64,000 nucleotides of DNA from Pseudidiomarina marina (GCF_003987045.1 NZ_PIPZ01000001.1:1107545-1171544), one strand, 5' to 3'. Counted from the first letter of the stretch, positions 19,210 through 30,300 are shown. The notes: a model not told the origin generated them from the sequence alone. Made by a program: numbers and translations.

Positions 19210-22131
19210 TTAGAAGTTGTAAGAAACGTTGAAGAATGCACGACGACCTAAGTAGTCGAGCTGAGATGCGAACAATGGCACGTTACCAACAGTATATGAT
19301 GCAGCTGGACTAACTTTTGGCGGTTGCTTATCAAAGATATTACCTACACCAAGAGTCACTTCAATGTTGTCATTGAAAGTAGTGCTAGCAGACAATGAAT
19401 GCAACACGTAAGTTGGCGTTTCAGCTACGAAACGAACAGTCTCACCACGGTATGTAGTAGAGCTGGTATCGAACACATGATAATTCGAAGTATTATCGTA
19501 GTAGCCCATATTCCAGTTGAAGCTCCAGTCATCACGCGTCAAGGTAGTGTTTAAAGTACCTACGTTGCGCGGGTTACCGATGCGACCAATGTATTGTACT
19601 GGTGTATCAGTAGCGAATTGCTGGAATGAACGTTCGATCTGGTTCGTGTGATCTAACTTGATACGTAAGTCACCAAAGTCAAACGAATCTTGATAAGTTA
19701 CAACAATATCAACACCACGAACGACCTGTTGAGCCGTGTTCAAGTAACCACCACGAACTTCTAGGATACTCCAGTCACCATCTGCGGAACCATCGCGACG
19801 AGTAATCTGGTTACAGAATGGCTCGTTAGCGAAGTCTTCTGAAGTGTAGCACTGACCCAATACCGAACTACCTGCAACGCTTGAAATCTGATCACTGATT
19901 ACAACGTCGTAGTAATCAACAGACGCAGCGAAACGGCCGTCATCAGTTGAGTAAACTAAACCAATACCTTCAGAGATTGACGTTTCAGCTTTCAACTGAC
20001 CTGCACCACCACCGGTGATTGAGGTCATAGAACCGCTACTGCCCACAGGAGTAGTGTATGACTCAGGAATTCCTTCTGCAGCACAGTTTTCACGAACTTG
20101 AGGATTAGTCGACTCAGTCCAGTTCAAACATGGATCGTTGATTTGTCCCAAGAAACCAGTTTGGTTCTGCAAGAACAATTCATACAACGCTGGTGCACGG
20201 AAAGAGCTACCACGTGATGCACGAACACGGAAGCCGGCGCCGATTTCCCAGTTAGCGCTTACCTTGAACGTCGTATCACTACCGTAGATATCTACGTCAG
20301 TCCAACGGCCAGAAGTTGTTAAATCTAAGCTTTCAACAAATGGCAAGTCGCGTAACAACGGAACTTGGAATTCAGCATAAGCCGCTGTAGTTTTCGCTTC
20401 ACCAGCTGTAATACCTGCACCAGAGAGACCCCATGAGTTACCTGCACGAGTATTTTCACCAGGAACGTCATTGATTTCGTCACGCTGCCAGTAAACACCT
20501 ACCGCTGTACCAACTGGTCCAGCTGGCATTTCGAACAAGTCACCAGTGATATAGGCATCAATCGTGTCTTGGTTGTACTCAGTGTTACCTTTATCGTAAC
20601 CAAATAAGAAATCACGAGCTTCTTGGCTTGGGTTACCATAAATGTTTTGTGGATCGAACCAATCATACTCATAGCAAGCTTTGCCAGAGATTGAAGTGAC
20701 ACGACCTTCACAAGGTACGCCTAACAAGGTTTCTTGCGCCATCAACATCGAGTCGCGAAGAATGATATCTTGCTCGTAAGTACCATCGTTCTGTGAACGT
20801 TGATAAGAAACATCCCAGTTCCAGAAGCCGATAGAACCTTCTAAACCAAGTACAATGCGGCTGTAATCAACAGTGGTTTCGTTGCCATAGTGATTAGTAT
20901 AATGAACCGGCATAACCCAGCTATCGCCATCAAAACCAGGCACTGTGCTAACTGGAACGAATCCAACTAAGTCAGCTGGCCAGAATTGACGTGCACTGCG
21001 AGACTTAGTCACACGCTGGCTATACAACAACTCACCGTATGCAGAAATGGTGTCAGTTAAGTCATAGTCGGCTTGCACATAAGCAGAGTTCACGGTTGTT
21101 TCAGGAATCATGGTTTGATCTAAACGGAACGGGTGACCGCCGCCATCTAACAAACCGTCAGACTCTTTATCATAACCTGCCCAGTACCAACCTTCAGGCG
21201 CTTCGGTAATATTTGGGTTTGTTTCAGTTACATGCGGAACATCATAACCGCCATAGTTGTACTGAACACGGCCAGTGCCTGCAGAACCTGAGTGCCATAA
21301 ACCGAAGCCGCTTTCGTTACAGTGATATTCACCAGTGCGCGGATCGATCGGATCAGCACGCTCGCCAGTTTCGATATCACTAAACAAGTAACGCGTAGAA
21401 CAATCGAAGTAGTCACGGTCAGCACGCTTCAAGCCAGTGTTCACGTTGTGGTCAACAACCGCACGCCATGAACCACGATCAAATGCGCTACCGTAAGTTG
21501 CGTTGAAACGATAAGTTTCACCGCCACCTTCAAACGGCTGGTTACCAGAAACGTTGACTTGGCCGCCTTCACCTTTCTTGGTGATGATGTTAATTACACC
21601 AGCAACCGCATCAGAACCGTATAGTGAAGAAGCACCATCTTTCAGAATTTCAACACGCTCGATGACGCTAATTGGTAATGCGTTCATGTCAAATGCAGAA
21701 ACTGTACCACGGGTACCAGCAGGACCAGCACGACGGCCGTTCAAGAGTACTAAGGTACGACCGGCACCAAGGCCACGCATAGAGATTGATTCAGCACCAC
21801 TACCACCGTTAGTTACGAAACCAACTGAGTAAGCAGAAACCAACTGGTCAGAACCAGAGGCAACTGTTGACGTACGCAACAATTCACCCAAGGTGTTCAA
21901 ACCTTGGTCTTCAGCAATTTCAGTGGTGATAATTTCGATTGGTGTTGGGCTGTCCAAACCATCGGTACGGATACGAGAACCAGTTACCTGAATTTTCTCA
22001 ACCGCTTTTTCAGCTTCTTGTTCATCTTCGTTTTGATCTTGAGCCATTGCAGGAGCTGCAATTAGCGCAGAACCAAAACCTGCCATCATGATGGCGCGGA
22101 TTGAGTCTGACAAAAATGACTTTTGAGCCAT
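19210..22131 (-). CDS. TonB-dependent receptor
   Basis: A 973-aa outer-membrane receptor. I place the start at ATG 22131, which follows CAGGGAGACTTAAC and gives a signal peptide ending AAPAMAQDQ; longer versions would bury it. The mature N-terminus has the TonB-box-like KIQVTGSRI, then the plug (SMRGLGAGRTLVLLNGRRAG, and ILKDGASSLYGSDAVAGVIN) and a long barrel ending NVSYNF, whose final phenylalanine is needed for BAM insertion. It is a paralogue of the broken receptor at 14082-16908 and probably shares its substrate class (peptides, by association with the S9 peptidase). Confidence 0.93.
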   Translation of the reverse strand: MAQKSFLSDSIRAIMMAGFGSALIAAPAMAQDQNEDEQEAEKAVEKIQVTGSRIRTDGLDSPTPIEIITTEIAEDQGLNTLGELLRTSTVASGSDQLVSAYSVGFVTNGGSGAESISMRGLGAGRTLVLLNGRRAGPAGTRGTVSAFDMNALPISVIERVEILKDGASSLYGSDAVAGVINIITKKGEGGQVNVSGNQPFEGGGETYRFNATYGSAFDRGSWRAVVDHNVNTGLKRADRDYFDCSTRYLFSDIETGERADPIDPRTGEYHCNESGFGLWHSGSAGTGRVQYNYGGYDVPHVTETNPNITEAPEGWYWAGYDKESDGLLDGGGHPFRLDQTMIPETTVNSAYVQADYDLTDTISAYGELLYSQRVTKSRSARQFWPADLVGFVPVSTVPGFDGDSWVMPVHYTNHYGNETTVDYSRIVLGLEGSIGFWNWDVSYQRSQNDGTYEQDIILRDSMLMAQETLLGVPCEGRVTSISGKACYEYDWFDPQNIYGNPSQEARDFLFGYDKGNTEYNQDTIDAYITGDLFEMPAGPVGTAVGVYWQRDEINDVPGENTRAGNSWGLSGAGITAGEAKTTAAYAEFQVPLLRDLPFVESLDLTTSGRWTDVDIYGSDTTFKVSANWEIGAGFRVRASRGSSFRAPALYELFLQNQTGFLGQINDPCLNWTESTNPQVRENCAAEGIPESYTTPVGSSGSMTSITGGGAGQLKAETSISEGIGLVYSTDDGRFAASVDYYDVVISDQISSVAGSSVLGQCYTSEDFANEPFCNQITRRDGSADGDWSILEVRGGYLNTAQQVVRGVDIVVTYQDSFDFGDLRIKLDHTNQIERSFQQFATDTPVQYIGRIGNPRNVGTLNTTLTRDDWSFNWNMGYYDNTSNYHVFDTSSTTYRGETVRFVAETPTYVLHSLSASTTFNDNIEVTLGVGNIFDKQPPKVSPAASYTVGNVPLFASQLDYLGRRAFFNVSYNF

Positions 22132-22347
22132 GTTAAGTCTCCCTGAGATTATTATTGTAATTGCTTCAGTACCAAGCATTTTTTTATAATTAGCGTTCGT
22201 ACCGAAATCTGAGTGTTCTAATGAAGTTACTGCTAACTGACATAGAATCTTGCTTAGATAACCACAGTCGTTAACTGATTTCAATGGATTTTCAACATAA
22301 ATAAAACGTCACTCATCGAAAATCGCATAAAGTTGTCTAGAAACGCT

Positions 22348-22962
22348 TCAAAATATTGAACTTTTTGAACTACCTGCAAACTTGTAGCCTTGCGCGAGCA
22401 TCAATTCAGCGCAACCGACAGCATCACTAAACGCATGATGCGAGTCGTATTCCGGGAGACCATAGCGCGATCGGCAGGCTGAGAGGGTCAGCGAACCGCG
22501 TTGAATATGATGTTGTTGACGCTTCAAGCGGCTGGCCTCAAATGCCAACGTATCAAATAGCGCGAGCGGCGAAAGTTGAATATCGCAGTGTTTGGCAGCC
22601 TGCTTTAGAAATCGCCAATCAAGTTGTATATGGTGGCAAATTAATATTTTGTTATTTAGCGCAGCAGCGAGTGCTTTCATTACATCACACAATTCTGACG
22701 TTTCAATGAAGTCTTTCTTGACCAAGCCATGAATCACCGGTGACTGCTTCAAGTCAGTTTTATCGTGTTTAATGAGATAGTAGCGACCGGTTGTATAGTG
22801 AATAACAGGCGGTGATACCTCAACCCACGCAATTGCCAGTATCTGATCGTTGGTAGGGTCCAAGCCGCTGGTTTCAATATCTAACGCAATATAGCGATGT
22901 TCCGTCCACGGCTTTCGGCGCGCTTTGTGTGTTTGCCACCAACGTTTTATTGCCGACCACAT
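22348..22962 (-). CDS. DnaQ-like 3'-5' exonuclease (DEDDh family)
   Basis: A 204-aa exonuclease: ALDIETSGLDP holds the first acidic pair (ExoI motif), CHHIQLDWRFL the second, and HHAFSDAVGCAELML the third with the catalytic histidine. I chose the ATG at 22962, which shares one base with the stop of the upstream gene (TGATG). It resembles the epsilon-like exonuclease commonly paired with a cNMP/CBS/DUF294 protein next to actP in gammaproteobacteria; its role there is not established. Confidence 0.87.
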   Translation of the reverse strand: MWSAIKRWWQTHKARRKPWTEHRYIALDIETSGLDPTNDQILAIAWVEVSPPVIHYTTGRYYLIKHDKTDLKQSPVIHGLVKKDFIETSELCDVMKALAAALNNKILICHHIQLDWRFLKQAAKHCDIQLSPLALFDTLAFEASRLKRQQHHIQRGSLTLSACRSRYGLPEYDSHHAFSDAVGCAELMLAQGYKFAGSSKSSIF

Positions 22963-24956
22963 CAGCCAATACGCCCAAATTTTAAACCAACACCCTGCTG
23001 GCAATCTTTGATGATTCGAAAGGCCGTTTTTAATTGCCGTCGAGTTAACGTACTGAGTTCATCCGGATCTAAAGCGTTCTTCGATTTATCGGTACCCCAA
23101 ATATCAAGCTGATGCTGCAAACGCAATTGAGTTAAAAACTGCCATGCTTCCGCCAATGATTGGTTATCCTTACGGTTCAGTAAATTACTGCCGCGCAACT
23201 GCTCTAAGCGAACCAACGTTTGAGGTGCTGTCAACCCAGCTTGCAATGAATAAATTCGCACAATGTCATTAATCAGGGCAATGCCGTAGCGCTTTATGTT
23301 AATCAAATCGCTATCTTTACCCGATTCGGTACCACGAAATCGATTAAATAAGCCAAGTGGCACCTGAACGCTAACCTGCAAGCGCGCTAAGTTACCCAAG
23401 AAAAATTCACTTTTGCCCAGTTTGGCAACTTCATCACGATAACGTTGATACAAGCGTTTATTGCCGTGTACCATGCGTGAATCGAAAAATATCTGGCAGT
23501 ACATCAGTGCTTTTGGTGTTGGACTCTCAGTCCAAGTTTGAAATCTGTCGAGCCAGCCGTCTAGCGTGCGTCGGCAATCAGGGTTCGACGCCATGATATC
23601 GCCAGGGCACAGCGGAATACCGCATTCATTTAAGCCGGTGCAAACATATTCACCAAGCCCTTTAAACCACTCAAGCTGTTGCTCGTTCAAGCCGTTGCCT
23701 AACAACAAACCGTTATCTTGGTCTGAACTGAGCACCTGGTCTTCCCGCCCCTGTGAGCCGAACGCTATCCAACAGTAAGCACTCGGCGCAACGCCGTGCT
23801 CTTGCTCATATAAACTAATCAACTTGCGCGTCATGCTGTCGGTTAATGACGCTAACAGACGCCCCACCATGGTCGTGTCATGCACGCGCGCCGCAAAGGT
23901 TTGCATGTACGCTGGAATATGTTGTGCTTCAGCAACTAATTGCTCGCGCGTGTCAGCCTTATTGATCGCACTAATCAACATCACCGGTTCACTGCGCTGT
24001 TGCCGCATTAAATCAGTATTCGTGATCATGCCAATCGGCTGGTCATTGTCGTCTAACACTGGCAGATGGTGAATGTTGTGCTGTGTCATTAACGTCAGCG
24101 CATCCATGAGTGTTTGTCGTCCGTAAACCGTCGCCGGCGCTTGGGTCATCACGGCATTCACTTGAATGTCGTAGCTTAGGCCTTGGGCGATGACGCGATT
24201 TCTTAAATCGCGGTCGGTTAAAATGCCGAAAAGCTTAGAGGAGGTGGGGTGCAGTCCAAGGTCTGCCCCCGTTACCATCACCGATGAGACTTTTTCATCG
24301 CGCATGAGCTCGGCGGCTTCGCGAATGGACGCCGTACTTGATACCGTAACTGGTTCGCGGCTAATCACTTCCGCAATGGTGAGCTCGAGGGTATCGTAGC
24401 CCGGCGACTTTTCTGTAACTGAAGGCCGGGACGCGTTAGCGGTTAATCTCTCCGTTTCATTAAAATCGCGATTATTACTCGCATCAGCATTAACCGTGGC
24501 TTCGCCACGTCCCGGCCCTACCTCACGAGGAGAACGGCGGGCTACTTCGCTTAGCAGGCGTTGGCCGTGGGCGCGAATGAAGTATTGTTCGAAGGCCCGC
24601 GCATGCTGCCGTAATTTATCGAACATCGCCGCCGAAACAATATAAATAATGCCGTCTTCAATCACTTTGAGCTTGTTCACCACGGGGCGACCACTTAACA
24701 ACGACGGAAACCCAAACAAGTCATGCGATTCTAAACGCTCAATCAAGTGTCCATCAGGCGCCAGCAAATCAAAACCACCCGAGCGCACAATATAAAGCGC
24801 GGGGCTGTGCTGCTTAAACAGCGCGTCCACGTTGTGCTCATTGACATAAGCGGCATCAATGTTCTGTGCCACCCACTGTCGCTGCTCACCGGTTAATTCG
24901 TCAAATGGTGGGCAATCGAGTAAAAAGCGCTGAACCTCAGTAAATTCCGGCTGCAT
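22962..24956 (-). CDS. cNMP-binding / CBS pair / DUF294 nucleotidyltransferase-like protein
   Basis: A 664-aa cytoplasmic signalling protein. Residues about 10-145 are a cyclic-nucleotide-binding-like domain; about 195-330 are two CBS motifs (VSREPVTVSSTASIREAAELM and VMTQAPATVYG); then DUF294 with the GlnD-like signature FGSQGREDQVLSSDQDNGLL (near 400) and a C-terminal helical domain. The protein is slightly long because two repeats are embedded in frame: a family D composite forms the cNMP-CBS linker and a family C hairpin lies within the first CBS domain. Coupled to the exonuclease gene and upstream in the actP neighbourhood. Confidence 0.88.
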   Translation of the reverse strand: MQPEFTEVQRFLLDCPPFDELTGEQRQWVAQNIDAAYVNEHNVDALFKQHSPALYIVRSGGFDLLAPDGHLIERLESHDLFGFPSLLSGRPVVNKLKVIEDGIIYIVSAAMFDKLRQHARAFEQYFIRAHGQRLLSEVARRSPREVGPGRGEATVNADASNNRDFNETERLTANASRPSVTEKSPGYDTLELTIAEVISREPVTVSSTASIREAAELMRDEKVSSVMVTGADLGLHPTSSKLFGILTDRDLRNRVIAQGLSYDIQVNAVMTQAPATVYGRQTLMDALTLMTQHNIHHLPVLDDNDQPIGMITNTDLMRQQRSEPVMLISAINKADTREQLVAEAQHIPAYMQTFAARVHDTTMVGRLLASLTDSMTRKLISLYEQEHGVAPSAYCWIAFGSQGREDQVLSSDQDNGLLLGNGLNEQQLEWFKGLGEYVCTGLNECGIPLCPGDIMASNPDCRRTLDGWLDRFQTWTESPTPKALMYCQIFFDSRMVHGNKRLYQRYRDEVAKLGKSEFFLGNLARLQVSVQVPLGLFNRFRGTESGKDSDLINIKRYGIALINDIVRIYSLQAGLTAPQTLVRLEQLRGSNLLNRKDNQSLAEAWQFLTQLRLQHQLDIWGTDKSKNALDPDELSTLTRRQLKTAFRIIKDCQQGVGLKFGRIG
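24246..24270. repeat. Family C repeat inside a coding sequence
   Basis: GGGGTGCAGTCC followed by a slightly decayed inverted copy. It is translated in frame as part of GADLGLHPTSS in the first CBS domain of the DUF294 protein. Confidence 0.75.
24395..24520. repeat. Family D composite repeat inside a coding sequence
   Basis: Starts with CGTAGCCCGGCG, as in the intergenic copies, and contains GCCGGGACGC...GCGGTTAAT and its inverted partner ATTAACCGTGGC...CCACGTCCCGGC. It encodes the ~40-residue Asn/Ser/Thr-rich linker of the DUF294 protein. Confidence 0.75.
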
Positions 24957-24971
24957 TGAACACCTTGAAAG

Positions 24972-25058
24972 CGTTACTAGTTATTCGTTAATCGTTACTC
25001 GAAACAGGAAAAAAATCAAAGTCCTTAACGAATAACGACTAACGAATAACGAACAACG
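24972..25058. repeat. Family B inverted-repeat element
   Basis: Left arm from 24972 and right arm to 25058, each about four heptamers related to CGTTATT, with a short A-rich loop. At 87 bp, it has the same size and arm plan as the short family A elements. Confidence 0.8.
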
Positions 25059-25084
25059 AAAAAGCCCGGCGTGAAGCCGGGCTT
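25059..25084 (-). terminator. Terminator of actP
   Basis: AAAGCCCGGC-GTGA-AGCCGGGCTTT directly after actP, with the T run on the minus strand. The core resembles family D repeats, so a repeat may have been recruited as terminator. Confidence 0.75.
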
Positions 25085-25090
25085 TGTATT

Positions 25091-26803
25091 TTAGTGCGTC
25101 GCACCACCCGCACCGCGCGGGTAACGAATCGACTCCACCAAATCTTGCGTATCTTGCGGCGCATCACCTGTGATCTTATGTACCAAATAAGACACGATGA
25201 AGTTTAGCAACATACCAATGGTACCAATACCTTCAGGCGAGATACCGAATAGCCAGTTATCAGCAGTATTTGCGGCTGGGTTCACAAACTTGAAGTAAAT
25301 AATGTACGCCAAGGTGAACACAATACCCACAATCATACCGGCGATAGCACCGGTGCTATTCATGCGCTTGTAGAAGATACCCAGAATAATGGCAGGGAAG
25401 AAGCTCGCTGCGGCTAAGCCGAACGCGAAGGCGACCACCTGCGCCACGAAGCCGGGCGGATTGATACCAAACCAAGTCGACAAAGCAATCGCGACGGCCG
25501 CAGCAACGCGCGCCCACATTAGCTCTTGCTTATCGGTAATATTTGGCGTCAAGGTTCGTTTCAGTAAGTCATGCGAAACCGAGGTTGAAATAACCAACAA
25601 CAAGCCTGCAGAAGTTGACAGTGCGGCGGCAACACCACCCGCAGCAACCAATGCCACAACCCAAGCTGGTAAGTTAGCAATCTCAGGGTTTGCCAGTACC
25701 ATGATGTCGCGATCAACCGTCATTTCGTTGCGATCATCACCTGAATAGAACATCTTGCCGTCGTCGTTCTTGTCTTCCCACGTGATCAAACCGGTTTTTT
25801 CCCAGTTTTTCACCCAGTCTGGTGCCGCTTCATACTCAACGCCTTGCAGATCAGGACCATTTACCGTGTTGATCAAGTTCACTTTCGCGAAACCAGCAAT
25901 CGATGGCGCAGTGAGGTAAACAACAGAAATGAATACCAATGCCCAACCCGCTGAACGACGCGCATCACGTACTTTTGGTACGGTGAAGAAGCGAACGATA
26001 ACGTGTGGCAAACCAGCGGTACCAACCATCAACGCACAAGTAATTGCGAATACGTCAATCTTCGATTTAATACCTGAAGTATATGCGGCTAGCCCCAACT
26101 CGGCGGACAAGCCATCAAGCCTATCAAGCAAATAGGTCCCCTCGCCAGCTACCCCCTGTGCAATGGTTGCACCAAAGCCAGTTTGAGGTAATACGTGACC
26201 GGTCATATAAATCGAGATGAAAATTGCTGGTACCAAGTACGCAAACGCGAGTACACAGTACTGTGCAACCTGCGTATAGGTAATACCTTTCATACCACCC
26301 AGGACAGTATAGAAGAACACGATAACCGCACCGATGAATACACCCGTTGCGATATCAACTTCTAAGAAGCGCGAGAATACCACGCCCACACCACGCATCT
26401 GACCTGCAATATAAGTAAACGAGATCAAGATAGCGCAGATAACAGCGATAGTACGTGCAGTTTGCGAATAGTAACGGTCACCGATGAAATCAGGTACGGT
26501 GAACTTACCGAACTTACGCAAGTATGGCGCCAAACATAGAGCCAATAATACGTAACCACCGGTCCAACCCATAAGGTACACACTACCGTCGTAACCTGCG
26601 AAAGCGATAATACCGGCCATTGAAATAAACGATGCAGCAGACATCCAGTCGGCGGCTGTTGCCATACCATTCATGACTGGGTGTACGCCACCACTGGCTA
26701 CGTAGAAGTCAGAAGTCGAGCCCGCGCGTGACCAAATTGCAATGGCAATATAGAGTGCGAACGTCAGGCCGACGATAATAAACGTGAGAGTTTGAATATC
26801 CAT
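25091..26803 (-). CDS. actP: Sodium:solute symporter, acetate/cation symporter ActP type
   Basis: A 570-aa polytopic inner-membrane protein of the SSS family with about 13 membrane segments, including the conserved TAADWMSAASFISMAGIIAF and ALSTSAGLLLVISTSVSHDL stretches of acetate permeases. A hydrophilic insertion around residues 310-370 marks the subfamily that pairs with a small DUF4212 subunit, encoded 11 bp upstream. With Acs and CrbS/CrbR in the same window, acetate is the most likely substrate. Confidence 0.9.
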   Translation of the reverse strand: MDIQTLTFIIVGLTFALYIAIAIWSRAGSTSDFYVASGGVHPVMNGMATAADWMSAASFISMAGIIAFAGYDGSVYLMGWTGGYVLLALCLAPYLRKFGKFTVPDFIGDRYYSQTARTIAVICAILISFTYIAGQMRGVGVVFSRFLEVDIATGVFIGAVIVFFYTVLGGMKGITYTQVAQYCVLAFAYLVPAIFISIYMTGHVLPQTGFGATIAQGVAGEGTYLLDRLDGLSAELGLAAYTSGIKSKIDVFAITCALMVGTAGLPHVIVRFFTVPKVRDARRSAGWALVFISVVYLTAPSIAGFAKVNLINTVNGPDLQGVEYEAAPDWVKNWEKTGLITWEDKNDDGKMFYSGDDRNEMTVDRDIMVLANPEIANLPAWVVALVAAGGVAAALSTSAGLLLVISTSVSHDLLKRTLTPNITDKQELMWARVAAAVAIALSTWFGINPPGFVAQVVAFAFGLAAASFFPAIILGIFYKRMNSTGAIAGMIVGIVFTLAYIIYFKFVNPAANTADNWLFGISPEGIGTIGMLLNFIVSYLVHKITGDAPQDTQDLVESIRYPRGAGGATH

Positions 26804-26814
26804 GATTCGGCCCC

Positions 26815-27081
26815 TTACTCTTCGTGAACTTCATATTTGTTATCTAAAGCCGCCATACGCTTCACGTAAACGAAAATTAGAATAACAAAGGTGATAATTG
26901 ACCCTTGCTGGGCAAACCAAAAGCCCAACTTGAAGCCGAAGAAAGTAAACTGATTAAGCCAGTCTACTAGGATGATGCCAAACCCGTATGAAACGATAAA
27001 CCACACCGCCAGCAACTTCAGTACTAGGCTGATATTATCGCGCCAGTAGGCTTTTGCGAGTTCTTCGCTTTTGAAAGCCAT
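26815..27081 (-). CDS. DUF4212 small subunit of a sodium:solute symporter
   Basis: An 88-aa membrane protein with two hydrophobic segments and the family motifs YWRDNISLVLKLLAVWF and LGFWFAQQGSIITFVILIFV. This family (TIGR03647) is encoded immediately upstream of ActP-like symporters and is thought to form a complex with them. GGAGGG precedes the ATG. It forms the first gene of the actP operon, below a dyad shared with the acs region. Confidence 0.92.
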   Translation of the reverse strand: MAFKSEELAKAYWRDNISLVLKLLAVWFIVSYGFGIILVDWLNQFTFFGFKLGFWFAQQGSIITFVILIFVYVKRMAALDNKYEVHEE

Positions 27082-27183
27082 ACGCCCTCCAGATTGTTCT
27101 GTTATTGTTTATGTTGTTATGAGTGATTTATTCACTTAAAGAATCACTTATGCAATCTAGACGGGATATGGCAATAGGGGAAA

Positions 27184-27199
27184 TAAGACATTGGTCTAA
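27184..27199. promoter_or_regulatory. Candidate CrbR binding site upstream of the DUF4212-actP operon
   Basis: AGAC-ATTG-GTCTAA on the plus strand (AGAC 27186-27189, GTCT 27194-27197). The same AGAC-N4-GTCT dyad with GGTCTAA lies in the acs-porin gap at 40612-40626. Functional assignment is inference. Confidence 0.5.
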
Positions 27200-27213
27200 C
27201 GACATGCAAAAGC

Positions 27214-27339
27214 GATATTAGCTATTAGATATTGGATATTAGATGAAACACCAATACATCCGCTCCAATATCCAATAGCTAATATCGTCTTTGCTTTTTA
27301 ACGCTTGATGTTAATATCAAATATCTAATAGCTAATATC
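27214..27339. repeat. Family A repeat with one left arm and two right arms
   Basis: Left arm 27214-27242, a three-heptamer right arm 27264-27286 and a second right arm ending at 27339. The conserved flank (TTTGCTTTT and TTTGATTTT) follows both right arms. It occupies most of the gap in front of the crbS-like gene, whose ATG is 15 bp beyond. Confidence 0.85.
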
Positions 27340-27354
27340 GACTTTGATTTTCAA

Positions 27355-30300
27355 ATGACATTACTACTCATCTTAGCCTCATTGGCCTACATCGCTTTGC
27401 TTTTTGCCGTTGCACATTGGGGCGACAAACCGAACTCATTGGCCAACAAAATCAGCTATAAACCAATCATTTACAGTATGTCACTGGCAATCTATTGCAC
27501 CAGTTGGACGTACTATGGCGCGGTGGGAAATGCGGCAACTGACGGCTGGGCCTATATACCCATTTTGTTGGGGCCGTTCTTATTATTTATCTTCGCGCTA
27601 CCGTTACTTGAAAAGTTGGTGAGCGTATCGAAGCAGCAGAATATCACGTCAATTGCCGACTTTATTGCCAGCCGTTATGGCAAACGCCAACGCTTAGCGT
27701 TATTTGTGACCTTGATTGCCGCACTGGCAACAATTCCATACATCGCGCTGCAATTAAAAGCGGTCGGATTAACCTTTGTGGTACTTACTGAGAACACCTC
27801 GGCACTCACCGAGTTTTCGATAAACGAACTCGTGGCAGCGGCGATTATGGCCGTGTTTGCGATGCTCTTTGGCACCCGACATATTGAGGTGACCGAATAC
27901 CGTAACGGAATGATTTTAGCCATTGCCTTTGAGTCAGCTGTGAAACTGCTTGCTCTGTTAGCGGCTGCGGTGTTTGCCTATTTCTTATTTAACGACGCAT
28001 CGCCGGTTAGCATGTGGGAGCAAGTCACCACGCCAACCTCGAAAGCCTGGAGTTGGGAAGCTGTCACTGAGTTTGATTTTATTGTGCAAACCTTTATGGC
28101 TGCTGGCGTCATTCTGTGCCTACCGCGCCAGTTTCACGTTGCGGTAGTCGATAACGTTAACGTGAACCACCTGAAAACCGCACGTTGGGGCTTCCCGCTG
28201 TATTTAGTGTTAGTTGCCGTTGCGATTGTGCCGATTGCCTTAAGTGGCGGCCTGTTTTTCGGCAACGGCATTGATGGCGATACTTACGCGCTGCGTTTAC
28301 CACTGCTGCATGATCAAACGTGGCTGGCGGTATTCATCTTTATCGGCGGTTTCTCAGCGGCAACGGCGATGGTAATTATCGCGTCAGTCACGCTCAGCAC
28401 CATGGTCACGAACGACGTGATCATGCCAGTCATCCTCCAACGTCGCAGCCGTTTCCCGACCAGCTTCCAGAAACGTTTGCTGCTTATTCGCCGCGTCGCC
28501 ATCGCAATAATCTTATTGCTTAGTTATCTGTGTTATTACTTCTGGGCAGCCGGAACGGGCTTAGTGAGTATCGGCCTATTGGCCTTCTCAGTTGTACTGC
28601 AATTATTACCGGCGGTATTAGGCGGCTTGTATTGGCGTCGCGGTCACGCACGCGGCGTTTATGTCGGCTTAGGTACCGGTCTGATTGCTTGGCTATTCGC
28701 CGTCGCCGTACCAATGTATTTGCCGCATGACAGCACCGACACCAGCGTCATTACGCAAGGCACTGTCATTAGCTTGGCGGTCAATACCGCGTTCTATATT
28801 GTGTTCTCGTTACTCGCGCAGCCACGCCTCATTGATCGGATACAAGCCACCGCGTTTGTGAAGCCGCGCTCGCGTGTGCAAGAACACACCATTGGCCGTC
28901 ATCATCAAGCCACCAACGGCGACATGATGTTGTTACTGCAAACTTTCGTAGGCGAGCAACGCACCGCTCAGTTACTAGATTATTTTGCCGAATCGCAAGG
29001 TGACGACACCAGCCACACCAATAAAGAAGACGTGGCTTCGCGGGAATTTATCGACTACGTCGAGCGCGTGCTAACCGGTGTACTCGGGGCGGCTACCGCA
29101 CGCTCATTGGTTGAAGCGGCTTTACGTGATCGGCGTTTGCATCTTGAAGAAGTGGTGCACTTTTTCGATGACACCACACAAGCACTACAAACCCAACAAT
29201 CCATTCTATTTAGCTCGCTCGAAAACCTGGCGCAAGGTATCTCAGTTGTCGATGCGGAACTGCGTTTGGTGGCGTGGAATAAGCGCTACCTTGATCTCTT
29301 CGACTACCCTGACGGCATGGTGAAACCGGGACAACCTATTGCCACGCTGATTCGTTACAACGCTGAACGCGGTGAATGCGGCCCAGGCGAAATTGATGAA
29401 CTGGTCGCGAAGCGCTTAAAGCACATGCAACTGGGCTCGCCACACCGATTTATTCGGCGCCGTGGCGATGGTCGCGTGATCGAAATGGTGGGTAATCCGC
29501 TACCGAATGGCGGCTTTGTCACTTCATTCACCGATATCACCGAGCACGTTGAAACCCAACAGGCACTCGAAGAAGCCAATATTGACCTCGAACAACGTAT
29601 TAATGTACGCCAAAAGAAAATTCGTGAAATCAATAACGAGCTTACAGAAGAGATTGAGCGGCGACGTAAAGTTGAGGTTGAGCTAAAAAAGGCGACGCAA
29701 GAAGCCGAAGAAGCCAATGCCTCCAAAACTCGATTTTTAGCGCTTGCCAGTCATGACATCTTACAACCACTTAACGCGGCTCGTTTGTACCTGTCGGCAA
29801 TGGATGAAGCGAATCTCAATACCAATAACTTGCAGCTATTAAGCAAGCTAGATACCGCGCTGGCGTCCACCGAACACTTGCTCAGTACCCTATTGCAGAT
29901 TGCCAAGATGGATCAAGGCGCACTGCAACCAAACTTCCGACATGTTCGTTTAAGCACGATTCTTGAGCCTCTAATACATGAATACGGCGTGTTGGCGGAG
30001 CAACGTGGGGTAACATTGAAGACCCATCTGCACGACGGTGTGGTTTACACCGACCCAACCTACTTGCGTCGTATTATTCAAAACTTTTTATCGAATGCGG
30101 TGAAGTACAACCGCGACAACGGCAAGGTATTATTAGCGGTTCGTAAGCGCGGCAATCATCTCCTCATTGCGGTCTATGATACCGGCCCGGGTATTACCGC
30201 CCAACAACGTCACCGAATCTTTGACGCATTTTATCGCGGTTCACAGACGCGCGTTGAAGGCGTAGGCCTTGGCTTGAGCGTGGCGAAACGCATGAGCGAG

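Noticed and set aside
22132..22347. Riboswitch or attenuator in the long leader of the second TonB receptor
   Set aside because: No recognisable conserved core or terminator-like hairpin in the 216-bp region.
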